Part shown: piece by piece, positions 8,445 through 16,493 of the stretch | Numbering within the stretch: the stretch's first letter is position 1 | Layout of the letters: every line of letters begins with the position of its first letter | Origin: an uncultured Mycoplasmatota bacterium | GTDB taxonomy: Bacteria; Bacillota_I; Bacilli_A; RF39; UBA660 | Assembly (NCBI GenBank): GCA_900553855.1 | Contig: USFG01000001.1 | Span: 124,001 to 188,000, forward strand | Reading direction: 5' to 3' | DNA: 64,000 nucleotides | Made by a program: the position numbers and the translations under genes | Notes under the pieces: generated by a model | Databases searched by the model: none | Told to the model about the DNA's origin: nothing | What the model saw: the letters and a program-made list of their open reading frames with translations, nothing else

Positions 8445-10347
8445 TAATAATTATATTAAACAAAGTATGCCTTACTTAGTATTGTTATTAGTTATTGTTG
8501 GTATTATGACATTTTATGAATTATCACAATACAAAGTTAATGTGCTTACTTATGATCAATTTATATCTGAATTAGATAAACAGGATGTAAATAAATTAGA
8601 AATAACTGCTAAGAGTGGTGCTGGTATTTATTATATTACTGGTACTTTAAATGGATATTCAGATAAAGAAAGTTTTGAAGTCAATGCACCTTTATCTGAA
8701 TCAGTAGTAAATAGAGTTACTGAGTATGCAGAAAGTAATAATATTACTTTGGTTACTGGAGAAAATCCAGAAAGAAATAATATTGGGGGAGTATTACTTA
8801 ATGTTATTCCTACTGTATTATTAGTTGGATCTATGCTATGGTTACTTACTAAATTAGGTAAGAGTAATAATAATAGTATGGATTTTGGTAGAAGTAAAGC
8901 TAAATTAAGTGAAGAAGCTAAAGCTCATTTTAGTGATGTTGCTGGTTTAACTGAAGAAAAAGAAGAAGTTGCTGAGTTAATTGATTTCTTAAAGAATCCA
9001 AAGAAATTTCAAAAAATGGGTGCTAGAATTCCTAAAGGTGTATTACTTGTAGGGCCTCCAGGAACTGGTAAAACATTACTTGCTAAAGCTGTTGCTGGTG
9101 AAGCAAATGTTCCTTTCTACTATATAAGTGGTTCTGATTTTGTAGAATTATTTGTAGGTGTAGGTGCATCTCGTGTTAGAGATATGTTTAAACAAGCTAA
9201 GCAAACTGCTCCATGTTTAATTTTTATTGATGAAATAGATGCGGTTGGACGTCAAAGAGGCACTGGTTTAGGTGGCGGACATGATGAAAGAGAACAAACA
9301 TTAAATCAGTTATTAACTGAAATGGATGGATTTGGCGCTAATGAAGGAATAATAATTATTGCAGCTACAAATAGACCTGATGTTCTTGATCCGGCACTAC
9401 TTAGACCAGGAAGATTTGATAGACAAGTTACAGTTAGTTTACCTGATCAAAAGGAAAGACTTGCTATATTAAATGTTCATGCTAAAAATAAAGTTTTTGG
9501 TAGTGATGTTAATTTAGAAAATATTTCTAAACGTACTCCTGGATATAGTGGAGCTGATTTAGAAAACTTACTTAATGAAGCAGCACTTCTTGCTGTTAGA
9601 AGAAATTTACCAGCTATTGGAATGGCGGAAATAGATGAAGCATCTGATAGAGTTTTAATGGGACCTGCTAAGGTATCAAGAAAATATAGTGAAAATGATA
9701 AAAAACTTGTTTCTTATCATGAAGCAGGACATGCTGTTATTGGACTTAAATTAGAACATGCTAATGTTGTTCAAAAAGTTACAATTATTCCTAGAGGTTC
9801 TGCTGGTGGATATAATATGATGATTCCAAGTGAAGAAAAGATTTGTTCTACTAAAACTGATTTATTAGAAGAAATAACTGGTTTACTTGGTGGTAGAACT
9901 GCTGAGGAGTTAGTGTTTGGTGAAATAACTACTGGAGCACATAATGACTTTGAAAAGGCTACTAAAATTGCTAGAGCGATGGTTACTGAATATGGTATGA
10001 GTGATTTAGGACCATTACAATTTGAACAACAAGAAGGAAGTGTTTTCTTAGGCAGAGATTATAATAAATCACATAATTTCTCTAATGAAGTTGCTAATGA
10101 GATTGATATGGAAATGCGTAAAATTATTGATGAATGTCATGCTAAAGCAACCGAAATTATTAAACAAAATATGGATTTATTAAAGTTAATTGCTGAAAGT
10201 TTACTAGAGCAAGAAACTTTAACAAAAGAAGAAATAGATTATTTAGTTGCTAATGGACATTTACCAAAAGATGATCAAGAAGTTAGCGGTGAAAAAGTAG
10301 AAAAAGTAGCTAAAACTAAAAAGAAAAAGGACAATACTGAAAAGTAA
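8431..10347 (+). CDS. ftsH: ATP-dependent zinc metalloprotease FtsH
   Basis: Membrane-anchored AAA+ protease that degrades membrane and regulatory proteins. One N-terminal membrane helix comes first, then a short extracytoplasmic domain and a second helix near residues 125-145. Walker A GPPGTGKT starts at about residue 208, Walker B is LIFIDEIDAVG, and the second region of homology is TNRPDVLDPALLRPGRFD. The zinc site HEAGH lies near 430. The length of about 638 residues is normal. Two ATGs sit side by side at 8428 and 8431; GGAG at 8420-8423 is 7 bases from the second, which I prefer. It overlaps the end of tilS, implying coupling. Confidence 0.97.
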   Translation: MKKNNNNYIKQSMPYLVLLLVIVGIMTFYELSQYKVNVLTYDQFISELDKQDVNKLEITAKSGAGIYYITGTLNGYSDKESFEVNAPLSESVVNRVTEYAESNNITLVTGENPERNNIGGVLLNVIPTVLLVGSMLWLLTKLGKSNNNSMDFGRSKAKLSEEAKAHFSDVAGLTEEKEEVAELIDFLKNPKKFQKMGARIPKGVLLVGPPGTGKTLLAKAVAGEANVPFYYISGSDFVELFVGVGASRVRDMFKQAKQTAPCLIFIDEIDAVGRQRGTGLGGGHDEREQTLNQLLTEMDGFGANEGIIIIAATNRPDVLDPALLRPGRFDRQVTVSLPDQKERLAILNVHAKNKVFGSDVNLENISKRTPGYSGADLENLLNEAALLAVRRNLPAIGMAEIDEASDRVLMGPAKVSRKYSENDKKLVSYHEAGHAVIGLKLEHANVVQKVTIIPRGSAGGYNMMIPSEEKICSTKTDLLEEITGLLGGRTAEELVFGEITTGAHNDFEKATKIARAMVTEYGMSDLGPLQFEQQEGSVFLGRDYNKSHNFSNEVANEIDMEMRKIIDECHAKATEIIKQNMDLLKLIAESLLEQETLTKEEIDYLVANGHLPKDDQEVSGEKVEKVAKTKKKKDNTEK

Positions 10348-10381
10348 TGTTCTTTTTTTGTTATTTAAAGAACATTTTTTT
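10346..10381 (+). terminator. Terminator after ftsH
   Basis: AATGTTCTTT pairs perfectly with AAAGAACATT across an 11-base loop, followed by a run of T. Confidence 0.82.
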
Positions 10382-10436
10382 ACACAAGTTTGGTTATATA
10401 TGATAAAATAAAAAGTGATAGAAAAAGAGTGGTAAT

Positions 10437-11222
10437 ATGACAAAAATAATTTCTTTAGTTAATCAAAAAGGTGGAGTTGGAAAGACTACTACAAGTATTA
10501 ATTTAGCAGCTTCATTAGGTAAATTTGGTAAAAAAACTTTAATTATAGATTTAGATCCTCAAGGTAATACTACTACTGGTTTAGGTGTAAATAAAGGGGA
10601 AATTAAAGCCAGTATTTATGATGTGTTAAATGGGGATAGTACGATTAAAAAGGCTATTAAAAAGACTAGTTTTGATTTACTTTCTATAATTCCAGCTACT
10701 ATTAATTTAGCTGGTATTGATTATGAGTTATTAGAAAAAGGACATAATGATTCTGAATTTAAAAAGAATGAACAACTTAGAAATGCACTTAGTGAAGTTA
10801 AAGATAATTATGATTATATAATAATTGATTGTCCACCTTCTTTAGGTGTTTTGACAACTAATGCTTTAGTTGCAAGTGATTCTGTTATTATTCCTGTTCA
10901 ATGTGAATTTTTTGCGCTTGAAGGAATTAGTCAACTTTTAAACACTATTATTATGACTCAAACTAGATTAAATCCTAATTTAAAAATTGAAGGCGTACTT
11001 TTAACTCTTTTAGATTCTAGAACAAATTTAGGATATGAAGTAGTTGAAGAAGTAAGAAAATATTTTAAAGATAAAACTTTTAATACTATAATTCCAAGAT
11101 TAATTAGATTAGTTGAGGCACCAAGTCATGGTATGCCTATTAATGAATATGAACCTAATAGTAGAGCAGCACTTGCATATATGAATTTAGCTAAGGAGGT
11201 TATAGAAAGAGATGGAGAATAA
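10437..11222 (+). CDS. parA: ParA/Soj chromosome partition ATPase
   Basis: Deviant Walker A ATPase that works with ParB in chromosome segregation. The 261 residues begin with NQKGGVGKTTTSINLAA (KGGVGKT), with DLDPQGNTTTGLG and the DCPPSLGVLTTNAL Walker B region following. The length suits a chromosomal Soj without an N-terminal HTH. It overlaps parB by 11 bases. I saw no perfect parS sequence in the window. Confidence 0.95.
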   Translation: MTKIISLVNQKGGVGKTTTSINLAASLGKFGKKTLIIDLDPQGNTTTGLGVNKGEIKASIYDVLNGDSTIKKAIKKTSFDLLSIIPATINLAGIDYELLEKGHNDSEFKKNEQLRNALSEVKDNYDYIIIDCPPSLGVLTTNALVASDSVIIPVQCEFFALEGISQLLNTIIMTQTRLNPNLKIEGVLLTLLDSRTNLGYEVVEEVRKYFKDKTFNTIIPRLIRLVEAPSHGMPINEYEPNSRAALAYMNLAKEVIERDGE

Positions 11223-12102
11223 AAGAAGGGCTTTAGGTAAAGGGTTAGAGCAATTATTTGGAAGTGAAAATGTTGATTTAGATGCGTTTGAACAAAATAT
11301 TGTTGATACTGCTAGTAACAATGATGAAATTAAACAAATTAAACTTTCAGAAATTAGAAGTAACCCATATCAACCGAGAACTTATTTTAATGAAGAAGCT
11401 TTAAATGAACTTGCTGAATCAATAAAAATACATGGAGTAGTGGAACCAATTATTGTTAAAAAAAGTATTAAAGGATATGAATTGGTTGCTGGAGAAAGAA
11501 GAACTAAAGCTAGTAGATTAGCTGGTATTGAAACAATTCCGGCTGTTGTTAAAGATTTTACTGATCAGGAAATGATGGATATTGCTATTTTAGAAAATAT
11601 TCAAAGAGAGGACTTATCACCTTTAGAACTAGCTGAAGGATTTAAAAAATATATTGAAAATACAGGTATGAGTCAAGAAGAAGTAGCTAAAAAATTTGGA
11701 AAAAGTAGATCATATATTACAAATGCATTGGGACTTTTAAATTTACCTAATCCGGTTAAAGAAATGATTAATAACAAAGATATAAGTGCTTCACATGCTA
11801 GAGTTTTATCTAAAATAGATGATGAAGAAGTTGTTAATACATTAGCAAATAAGGTTGCTAATGAAAAATTAACTGTTAGAGAACTTGAGGAAATAAGTAG
11901 TTCAGATATGTCTATTCCTAAAAGAAAACCAATGACAAGACAATCTATTAAAGTTAATAAATATGGAATTTATGAGAATTCTTTAAAAGAAAAATTAGGG
12001 GTATGTGTAAATGTCACCGATAATAAAATTGTAATTCCATTTAATGGAGAAGAAGATTTAAATAGAATTTTTGAATTATTAAATATAGATTTGGATGATT
12101 AA
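11212..12102 (+). CDS. parB: ParB/Spo0J partition protein
   Basis: CTP-dependent DNA clamp that loads at parS. It starts with the KRRALGKGLEQLF peptide that stimulates ParA, then the ParB N-terminal nucleotide-binding domain with NPYQPR, the GERR motif (VAGERRTKASRLAG) and ENIQREDLSPLE, then an HTH region (SQEEVAKKFGKSRSYITN) and a C-terminal dimerisation domain. The 296 residues are standard. It is translated from within the end of parA. Confidence 0.95.
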   Translation: MENKRRALGKGLEQLFGSENVDLDAFEQNIVDTASNNDEIKQIKLSEIRSNPYQPRTYFNEEALNELAESIKIHGVVEPIIVKKSIKGYELVAGERRTKASRLAGIETIPAVVKDFTDQEMMDIAILENIQREDLSPLELAEGFKKYIENTGMSQEEVAKKFGKSRSYITNALGLLNLPNPVKEMINNKDISASHARVLSKIDDEEVVNTLANKVANEKLTVRELEEISSSDMSIPKRKPMTRQSIKVNKYGIYENSLKEKLGVCVNVTDNKIVIPFNGEEDLNRIFELLNIDLDD

Positions 12103-12103
12103 T

Positions 12104-12298
12104 ATGAAATATAAAATTAATGATTACGTTGTTATGAAAAAAGATCATGCTTGTGGAAAAAATTTATGGCAGATTACTAGAACAGGTGTAGATATTAAAA
12201 TTAAATGTGTAAATTGTAATCATGAAATTATGATGGATAGATTAGAATTTGAAAAAAAATTAAGGAGAATAGTTAATGAAGAGGATAAAAAAGATTAG
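12104..12298 (+). CDS. DUF951 family protein
   Basis: Small protein common next to parB in Bacillota. It shows VVMKKDHACGKNLWQITRTG and a CxxC pair (KCVNCNH) with a preceding Cys, suggesting metal binding. Function is unknown. ATGs exist at 12095 and 12104; the second lies just past the parB stop and has GGATGA upstream, so I chose it, but the nine-base longer form cannot be excluded. It overlaps the next gene by 23 bases, so parA-parB-DUF951-transporter form one operon. Confidence 0.85.
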   Translation: MKYKINDYVVMKKDHACGKNLWQITRTGVDIKIKCVNCNHEIMMDRLEFEKKLRRIVNEEDKKD

Positions 12299-13808
12299 AA
12301 ATAAACATAGTTTACATCCGATATTTTCTTATTGTTTATTAATATTTGCTATTATAGTATTAAGTGGTGTTTTAAATTTATTTAATGTTACTACTACGTA
12401 TAATAAAATATCTAATAATGGTACTTATGTTAGAGAGTTAGTTTCAAGTCAAAATTTATTTAGTTTACATGGATTAAAGATTATATTTAGTAATGCTGTT
12501 TCTAACTTTGCGTCTTTTACACCATTATCAATGTTAATTATTACACTTATTGGTATTGGAATTATGGATAAAACAGGATTTTTAGATTCTTTTTTCTATA
12601 TTTTAACGAGAAAAACTAATAAAAAGATTGTTACTTTTGTTTTATCATTTATATGTATTTTATCGTCTATTTCTGGTGATTTAGGATTTATAGTTTATAT
12701 ACCACTTGCAGCTTTATTATTTAAATATGGTAAGAGACATCCAAAAGCTGGTATAATATGTGCATTTGCATCAATAGCATGTGGTTATGGAATTAATTTA
12801 TTTATGAGTAGTATTGATACATCTTTAGTTGCTTATACTAATCAAGCCGCTAATTTATTATCTAAAGATTATAATGTTGGGGTATTTGCGTTTTTAGTTG
12901 TTATGATACTTGCTTCAATAATACTTGCTTCGATAATATCTTCTATTACAGAAAAAGTTACAATTCCAAAACTTGGACATTATGAATTAATGACTGAAAC
13001 AGAAGATTATTTAACTAAAAAAGAAAAAAGAGGATTATTAATTTCATTATTTTTTGGTTTTATATATTTAATTATAATCGTTTATAATATTATTCCTTAT
13101 GCGCCATTAGGAGGAAATTTCTTAGATTATAGTCAAAAATATTATATAGATAAATTATTTGGGTATAATAGTTTCTTTAGTCAAGGATATGTATTTGTTG
13201 TTGTTATACTATTCTTTATTCTTGGATTTTCTTATGGTGTTGCGACTAAAAAGATAAGAAATGCGAAAGATTTATTTGATTCAATGTGTTATAGCTTAGA
13301 TAAAATTGGAAATGTTTTAGTATATTTATTCTTTGCTTCTACATTAATATTTGTTTTTAAATCAAGTAATATTGGAACTCTTATAACTGCATATTTTGCT
13401 AATGTGGTAAATTCTAGTAGTTTAAGTGGTATAGTGCTAGTATTAATTACTTTTGTTTTTAGTGCTTTATCTACATTAGTTTTGCCTGGATCAGTTAGCA
13501 AATGGGCTATTCTTAGTCCATCAATTGTTCCATTATTTATGAATGAAGGATTAACTCCAGAACTAGCTACTTTAGTATTTAGAGCAGGGGAATGTGTTAC
13601 TTATGGAATTACTCCAATTATGGCTTATTTTGTTATCTATTTAGCATTTATGGAATTATATACTTCTGATAATGATGAAGGATTATTTGGAAATATTAAA
13701 TATTTGATACCTTATTCAATTGGAACTTTATTAATGTGGATAGTTATTATATTACTATTTTATGTTACGGGAATTCCTTTTGGAATTGGTGGTTATGTTG
13801 GATTATAA
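12276..13808 (+). CDS. AbgT-like family transporter
   Basis: Polytopic inner membrane protein of 510 residues with about 11-13 hydrophobic segments. The family link comes from the C-terminal signature LPGSVSKWAILSPSIVPLFM followed by FRAGECVTYGITPIMAYF, which matches the AbgT pattern SASAKWALMAPVFVPM...YRIGDSVTNIITPLMPYF. AbgT members move p-aminobenzoyl-glutamate or related folate catabolites or drugs, usually with a cation gradient; the substrate here is unknown. AAGGAG lies 9 bases before the ATG. Last gene of the parAB operon, closed by a terminator. Confidence 0.8.
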   Translation: MKRIKKIRNKHSLHPIFSYCLLIFAIIVLSGVLNLFNVTTTYNKISNNGTYVRELVSSQNLFSLHGLKIIFSNAVSNFASFTPLSMLIITLIGIGIMDKTGFLDSFFYILTRKTNKKIVTFVLSFICILSSISGDLGFIVYIPLAALLFKYGKRHPKAGIICAFASIACGYGINLFMSSIDTSLVAYTNQAANLLSKDYNVGVFAFLVVMILASIILASIISSITEKVTIPKLGHYELMTETEDYLTKKEKRGLLISLFFGFIYLIIIVYNIIPYAPLGGNFLDYSQKYYIDKLFGYNSFFSQGYVFVVVILFFILGFSYGVATKKIRNAKDLFDSMCYSLDKIGNVLVYLFFASTLIFVFKSSNIGTLITAYFANVVNSSSLSGIVLVLITFVFSALSTLVLPGSVSKWAILSPSIVPLFMNEGLTPELATLVFRAGECVTYGITPIMAYFVIYLAFMELYTSDNDEGLFGNIKYLIPYSIGTLLMWIVIILLFYVTGIPFGIGGYVGL

Positions 13809-13831
13809 ACTCACTAGTTTAGTGAGTTTTT
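13807..13831 (+). terminator. Terminator after the AbgT-like gene
   Basis: AAACTCACTA pairs with TAGTGAGTTT, ending in five T. It separates the parAB operon from the secretion locus. Confidence 0.82.
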
Positions 13832-13968
13832 GTATGATTTAAATCTGAGAGAACATAATAATTATGTATAGAAAGTGTAAACAATTCTTTCATAATGTTT
13901 ATTTTATTATCTATTTTTGATAAATTTATTCTAGGTATAACCTATTTAAATATAGAGGAGGTATGAAT

Positions 13969-14574
13969 ATGGATATACGTGTAATTAATTTAGATTTAGG
14001 ATATGATCAATGTGAAGGATTAAATAGTCTAGCTAAACAAAAAGGTCAAAATCTAATAAATGAATTAAAAAATAATATTAATAATTTAAAAGTACACTGG
14101 GTTGGTAATGATGCAATGGTGCATATAAATAATTTAGTTGAATTATATGGCTTTCTAGGTAAATTAGTTGATAGTGCGATGAGCGTAACTTCTAATGCTG
14201 CTAATAGTATGATTAGATTACAGAAAATAAGGCAAGCAAATGGTGGTATGGGTAGTGTAGGAACTACTTTGAATAGTTTTTATGAATATGTGGCTATTCC
14301 AAATGTAATTAGTACTACAGAATATTATGTTGAACCCGCTGCTTTGAATGATTTAACAACGCTTAAAAATATTTATTCGTCTTATAAGGAATTTATTACT
14401 AATTTTAATTTTAAAAAAGACGAGTTATTTAGCAATTGGACTATGGGTGCTAACATCGAAAACGCTAAAGCCAGATTTGAAGAATTTTCAAATGTATCAA
14501 GCAAATATGATAGTTATTTAGTTAACGCTATCGAAAATCTTGGTAAAGCTTGTAACAATATATCTAGAGCTTAA
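13969..14574 (+). CDS. WXG-like type VII secretion substrate or partner
   Basis: A 201-residue, largely helical protein. A VHWVGNDA element near residue 45 and a second SNWTMGANIENAKA element near residue 160 sit between long helices, so it looks like two WXG100-like hairpins in one chain. Classical EsxA is about 100 residues, so this is a double-length relative or a lineage-specific substrate. GGAGG lies 7 bases before the ATG at 13969 but only 1 base before the ATG at 13963, which decides the start. First gene of the locus that includes EsaB and EssC. Confidence 0.65.
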   Translation: MDIRVINLDLGYDQCEGLNSLAKQKGQNLINELKNNINNLKVHWVGNDAMVHINNLVELYGFLGKLVDSAMSVTSNAANSMIRLQKIRQANGGMGSVGTTLNSFYEYVAIPNVISTTEYYVEPAALNDLTTLKNIYSSYKEFITNFNFKKDELFSNWTMGANIENAKARFEEFSNVSSKYDSYLVNAIENLGKACNNISRA

Positions 14575-14601
14575 TTGTTTTGTTTTGTGAGGTGAAGTGA
14601 T

Positions 14602-14853
14602 ATGAATAATAAATTATTGATTAGTGTTTCTTTACCGATATTGGATATTAGTTTTGATTTAGAGGTTCCTAATATTATTAAAGTAGGTAGTTTAAAGAAT
14701 ATAATTTTAGATTATGTCAGAAATAATTATAATAATGATATGAATTTTGGAACATTTAGATTAATTAAGAGAGAAAATGGAATTGAGTTGGATTCTAATT
14801 TATTGGTAAAAGATGCTAACATTAGTAATGGCTCAATTCTCGTACTTATTTAG
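14602..14853 (+). CDS. EsaB/YukD-like ubiquitin-fold protein
   Basis: An 83-residue protein with the beta-grasp pattern of YukD/EsaB: an N-terminal beta hairpin, the VPNIIKVGSLKNIILDYV helix, and a final GSILVLI strand. EsaB is a small cytosolic component or regulator of Bacillota type VII secretion. The ribosome binding site is GAGGTGAAG. It lies between the WXG-like gene and EssC, as expected for this system. Confidence 0.75.
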   Translation: MNNKLLISVSLPILDISFDLEVPNIIKVGSLKNIILDYVRNNYNNDMNFGTFRLIKRENGIELDSNLLVKDANISNGSILVLI

Positions 14854-14869
14854 TAGGAGCTGATGATAA

Positions 14870-15256
14870 TTGGCAAGAAGTTTAGAAGTAATAAAAAGTG
14901 ATATTGAAAAGCAAAAAAAATTATACGAATGCTATAAAGATTTAGAAATGGCATTGATAAATCTTTATAATAAATTAGGATTTTATGGTTGGAATAGTTT
15001 GTATTCAGCCTTTAATGATATTAAGGAAGGATATGTTGATGATGATAACAATTATATTGGATTTTCTTTAATGGATGATATAATTTCTGATGGAGGAAGA
15101 TATCATACGGAGTTAACATATAAGGTAAGTGCTTTAATCAACAAATCTACTTCTCAAAGAAATGCTTGTTACAATAACATATGTAATTTGCAAAATGAAT
15201 ATTCAGTTGCATATAGAGACTTTTTAAAAAATAATGTTAAAAGGAAGAATGGATAG
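14870..15256 (+). CDS. Small helical protein of the type VII locus
   Basis: 128 residues, predicted mostly alpha-helical, with no signal peptide or membrane segment. I do not recognise the family. Small helical proteins of this size commonly precede LXG-type effectors and act as co-secretion partners or chaperones; that role is inferred from position only. It must start at TTG (14870): in-frame TGA codons lie immediately upstream, and AGGAG lies 10 bases before. Its stop overlaps the next start by one base. Confidence 0.6.
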   Translation: MARSLEVIKSDIEKQKKLYECYKDLEMALINLYNKLGFYGWNSLYSAFNDIKEGYVDDDNNYIGFSLMDDIISDGGRYHTELTYKVSALINKSTSQRNACYNNICNLQNEYSVAYRDFLKNNVKRKNG

Positions 15257-16350
15257 TGGAAATAGTATATTCAAAATTAAAATCTGGTAAGAATGCTGTT
15301 GATGATGTATGTGATAATCTTGCTGCGGCATTTAGTGGTAATGGTGAATTTAGTAAAGCAAAAGAAGCAGCTGATAAGTGCCAAGATCATGATTATTATA
15401 TTTCGGAATTAAATAGTGTTAAAACAAGTCTTACGAATATGATAAGCGAAATTCAAGATGATATTTGTAAACCTATTTCAAATATTTTAGGTATGATGGA
15501 AGATGATATTTCAGACCATTTGGAAGATAAGAATTCATCATATTTTAATTTTGATTATAAAAACAATTTAATAATTAATTTATCTAATTTATATGGTGAT
15601 TTAAAAGAATCAGGTAAATCTGATAAAGATATTTTAAATTCTATTAAAAATCAGTATGGGTTTAATGATAAAGAGTGCAATGATATAAAAGCTAATTATG
15701 AATATTGTAAATTATTTGAAAAATTTGACAATTATTTAAATAAGAATTTGCCTTCTATTGATGTTGCCAAGACAGAGGTTGTAAGAAAATATTTACTTGA
15801 TAATTATCGAGGTGATTTAATTGGTGGCATTAAATCAAGTAATTATTATAAAGAAAAAGGCTTGGGTGAAAAAGGCTTGGGTAAAGATTTTACTGTTAAT
15901 AAAGAATTATTAAATAAAAAGGTTATTGCTTTAAAAGAAGCATATAATTTATCTGATGATGATGCAAATAAGCTGTTTGCTATTGTAACTCGTGAAGATG
16001 TTTCTTTAAATACTGGTTATTCTAGTGGTGAAATATATTATGAGGCTGCCAATGTTATGAGTTCAGCTTTAAATCGAGCAAATCGTACTAAAAAATATTT
16101 TACTTCTGGCGGAGCTGGTGAGCCAATAAAACAATTATTTGATCCAAGCCAATATGAGGGTGCTTTGTATAGTAAGTATAAACAGTTTTTAAATAGCCCA
16201 CCTGATGAAGTTGTTGATGCTGTATGCGATGTATTATTGTCTGGAGTTCCTTCTCATGATTATGATTCTTTTTATGGATCCGGATATGTAAATGGAAGAC
16301 GTGGTAAAGAAAGTTTTGTTCCTAATGGTAATAACTATTATAATATGTAG
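15256..16350 (+). CDS. Putative type VII effector with SleB-like hydrolase C-terminus
   Basis: 364 residues, no signal peptide. Residues 1-100 are helical (VDDVCDNLAAAFSG...), like the targeting part of type VII substrates. Residues about 225-360 resemble the cell wall hydrolase SleB/Hydrolase_2 fold: an EIYYEAANVMSSALNRA stretch, FDPSQYEGALYS, DEVVDAVCDVLLSG, and an RGKESF-NGNNYY ending that parallels the usual NR..PGQF..A..AL.G..N.FF order. The catalytic Glu cannot be placed with certainty (TREDV near residue 250 is a candidate). GTG start with AAGGAAG upstream. A 15-bp tandem repeat (15853-15882) duplicates EKGLG. Confidence 0.5.
   Translation: MEIVYSKLKSGKNAVDDVCDNLAAAFSGNGEFSKAKEAADKCQDHDYYISELNSVKTSLTNMISEIQDDICKPISNILGMMEDDISDHLEDKNSSYFNFDYKNNLIINLSNLYGDLKESGKSDKDILNSIKNQYGFNDKECNDIKANYEYCKLFEKFDNYLNKNLPSIDVAKTEVVRKYLLDNYRGDLIGGIKSSNYYKEKGLGEKGLGKDFTVNKELLNKKVIALKEAYNLSDDDANKLFAIVTREDVSLNTGYSSGEIYYEAANVMSSALNRANRTKKYFTSGGAGEPIKQLFDPSQYEGALYSKYKQFLNSPPDEVVDAVCDVLLSGVPSHDYDSFYGSGYVNGRRGKESFVPNGNNYYNM
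15853..15882 (+). repeat. 15-bp perfect tandem duplication inside the effector gene
   Basis: GAAAAAGGCTTGGGT occurs twice in direct succession and adds five residues (EKGLG) to a linker without changing frame. Confidence 0.9.
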
Positions 16351-16493
16351 TTGTTTAAAGAGTATTTATATAAATTTATAGTTATCAGTTTTATAATTAA
16401 TTATTAAACATATGAGAATATTGCTTGTATGTTTTTCTTTATAAAAAAATAATAATGTTGTATAATTTTATTATGATAGAGGAGGTTAACTTT

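Noticed and set aside
10437..12102. Chromosome origin next to parAB
   Set aside because: No dnaA, rnpA or DnaA-box cluster was seen, and no clear parS palindrome was found by eye.
13289..13501. Minus-strand frame inside the AbgT-like gene
   Set aside because: It lies wholly within a well-supported membrane protein gene, has no ribosome binding site, and encodes no recognisable protein. The same holds for frames at 2472-2870, 2867-3199, 19292-19621, 30057-30311 and 36325-36591.
16425..16493. Longer EssC start at 16425
   Set aside because: It has no ribosome binding site and overlaps the likely -10 box at 16461; GAGGAGG fits only ATG 16494.
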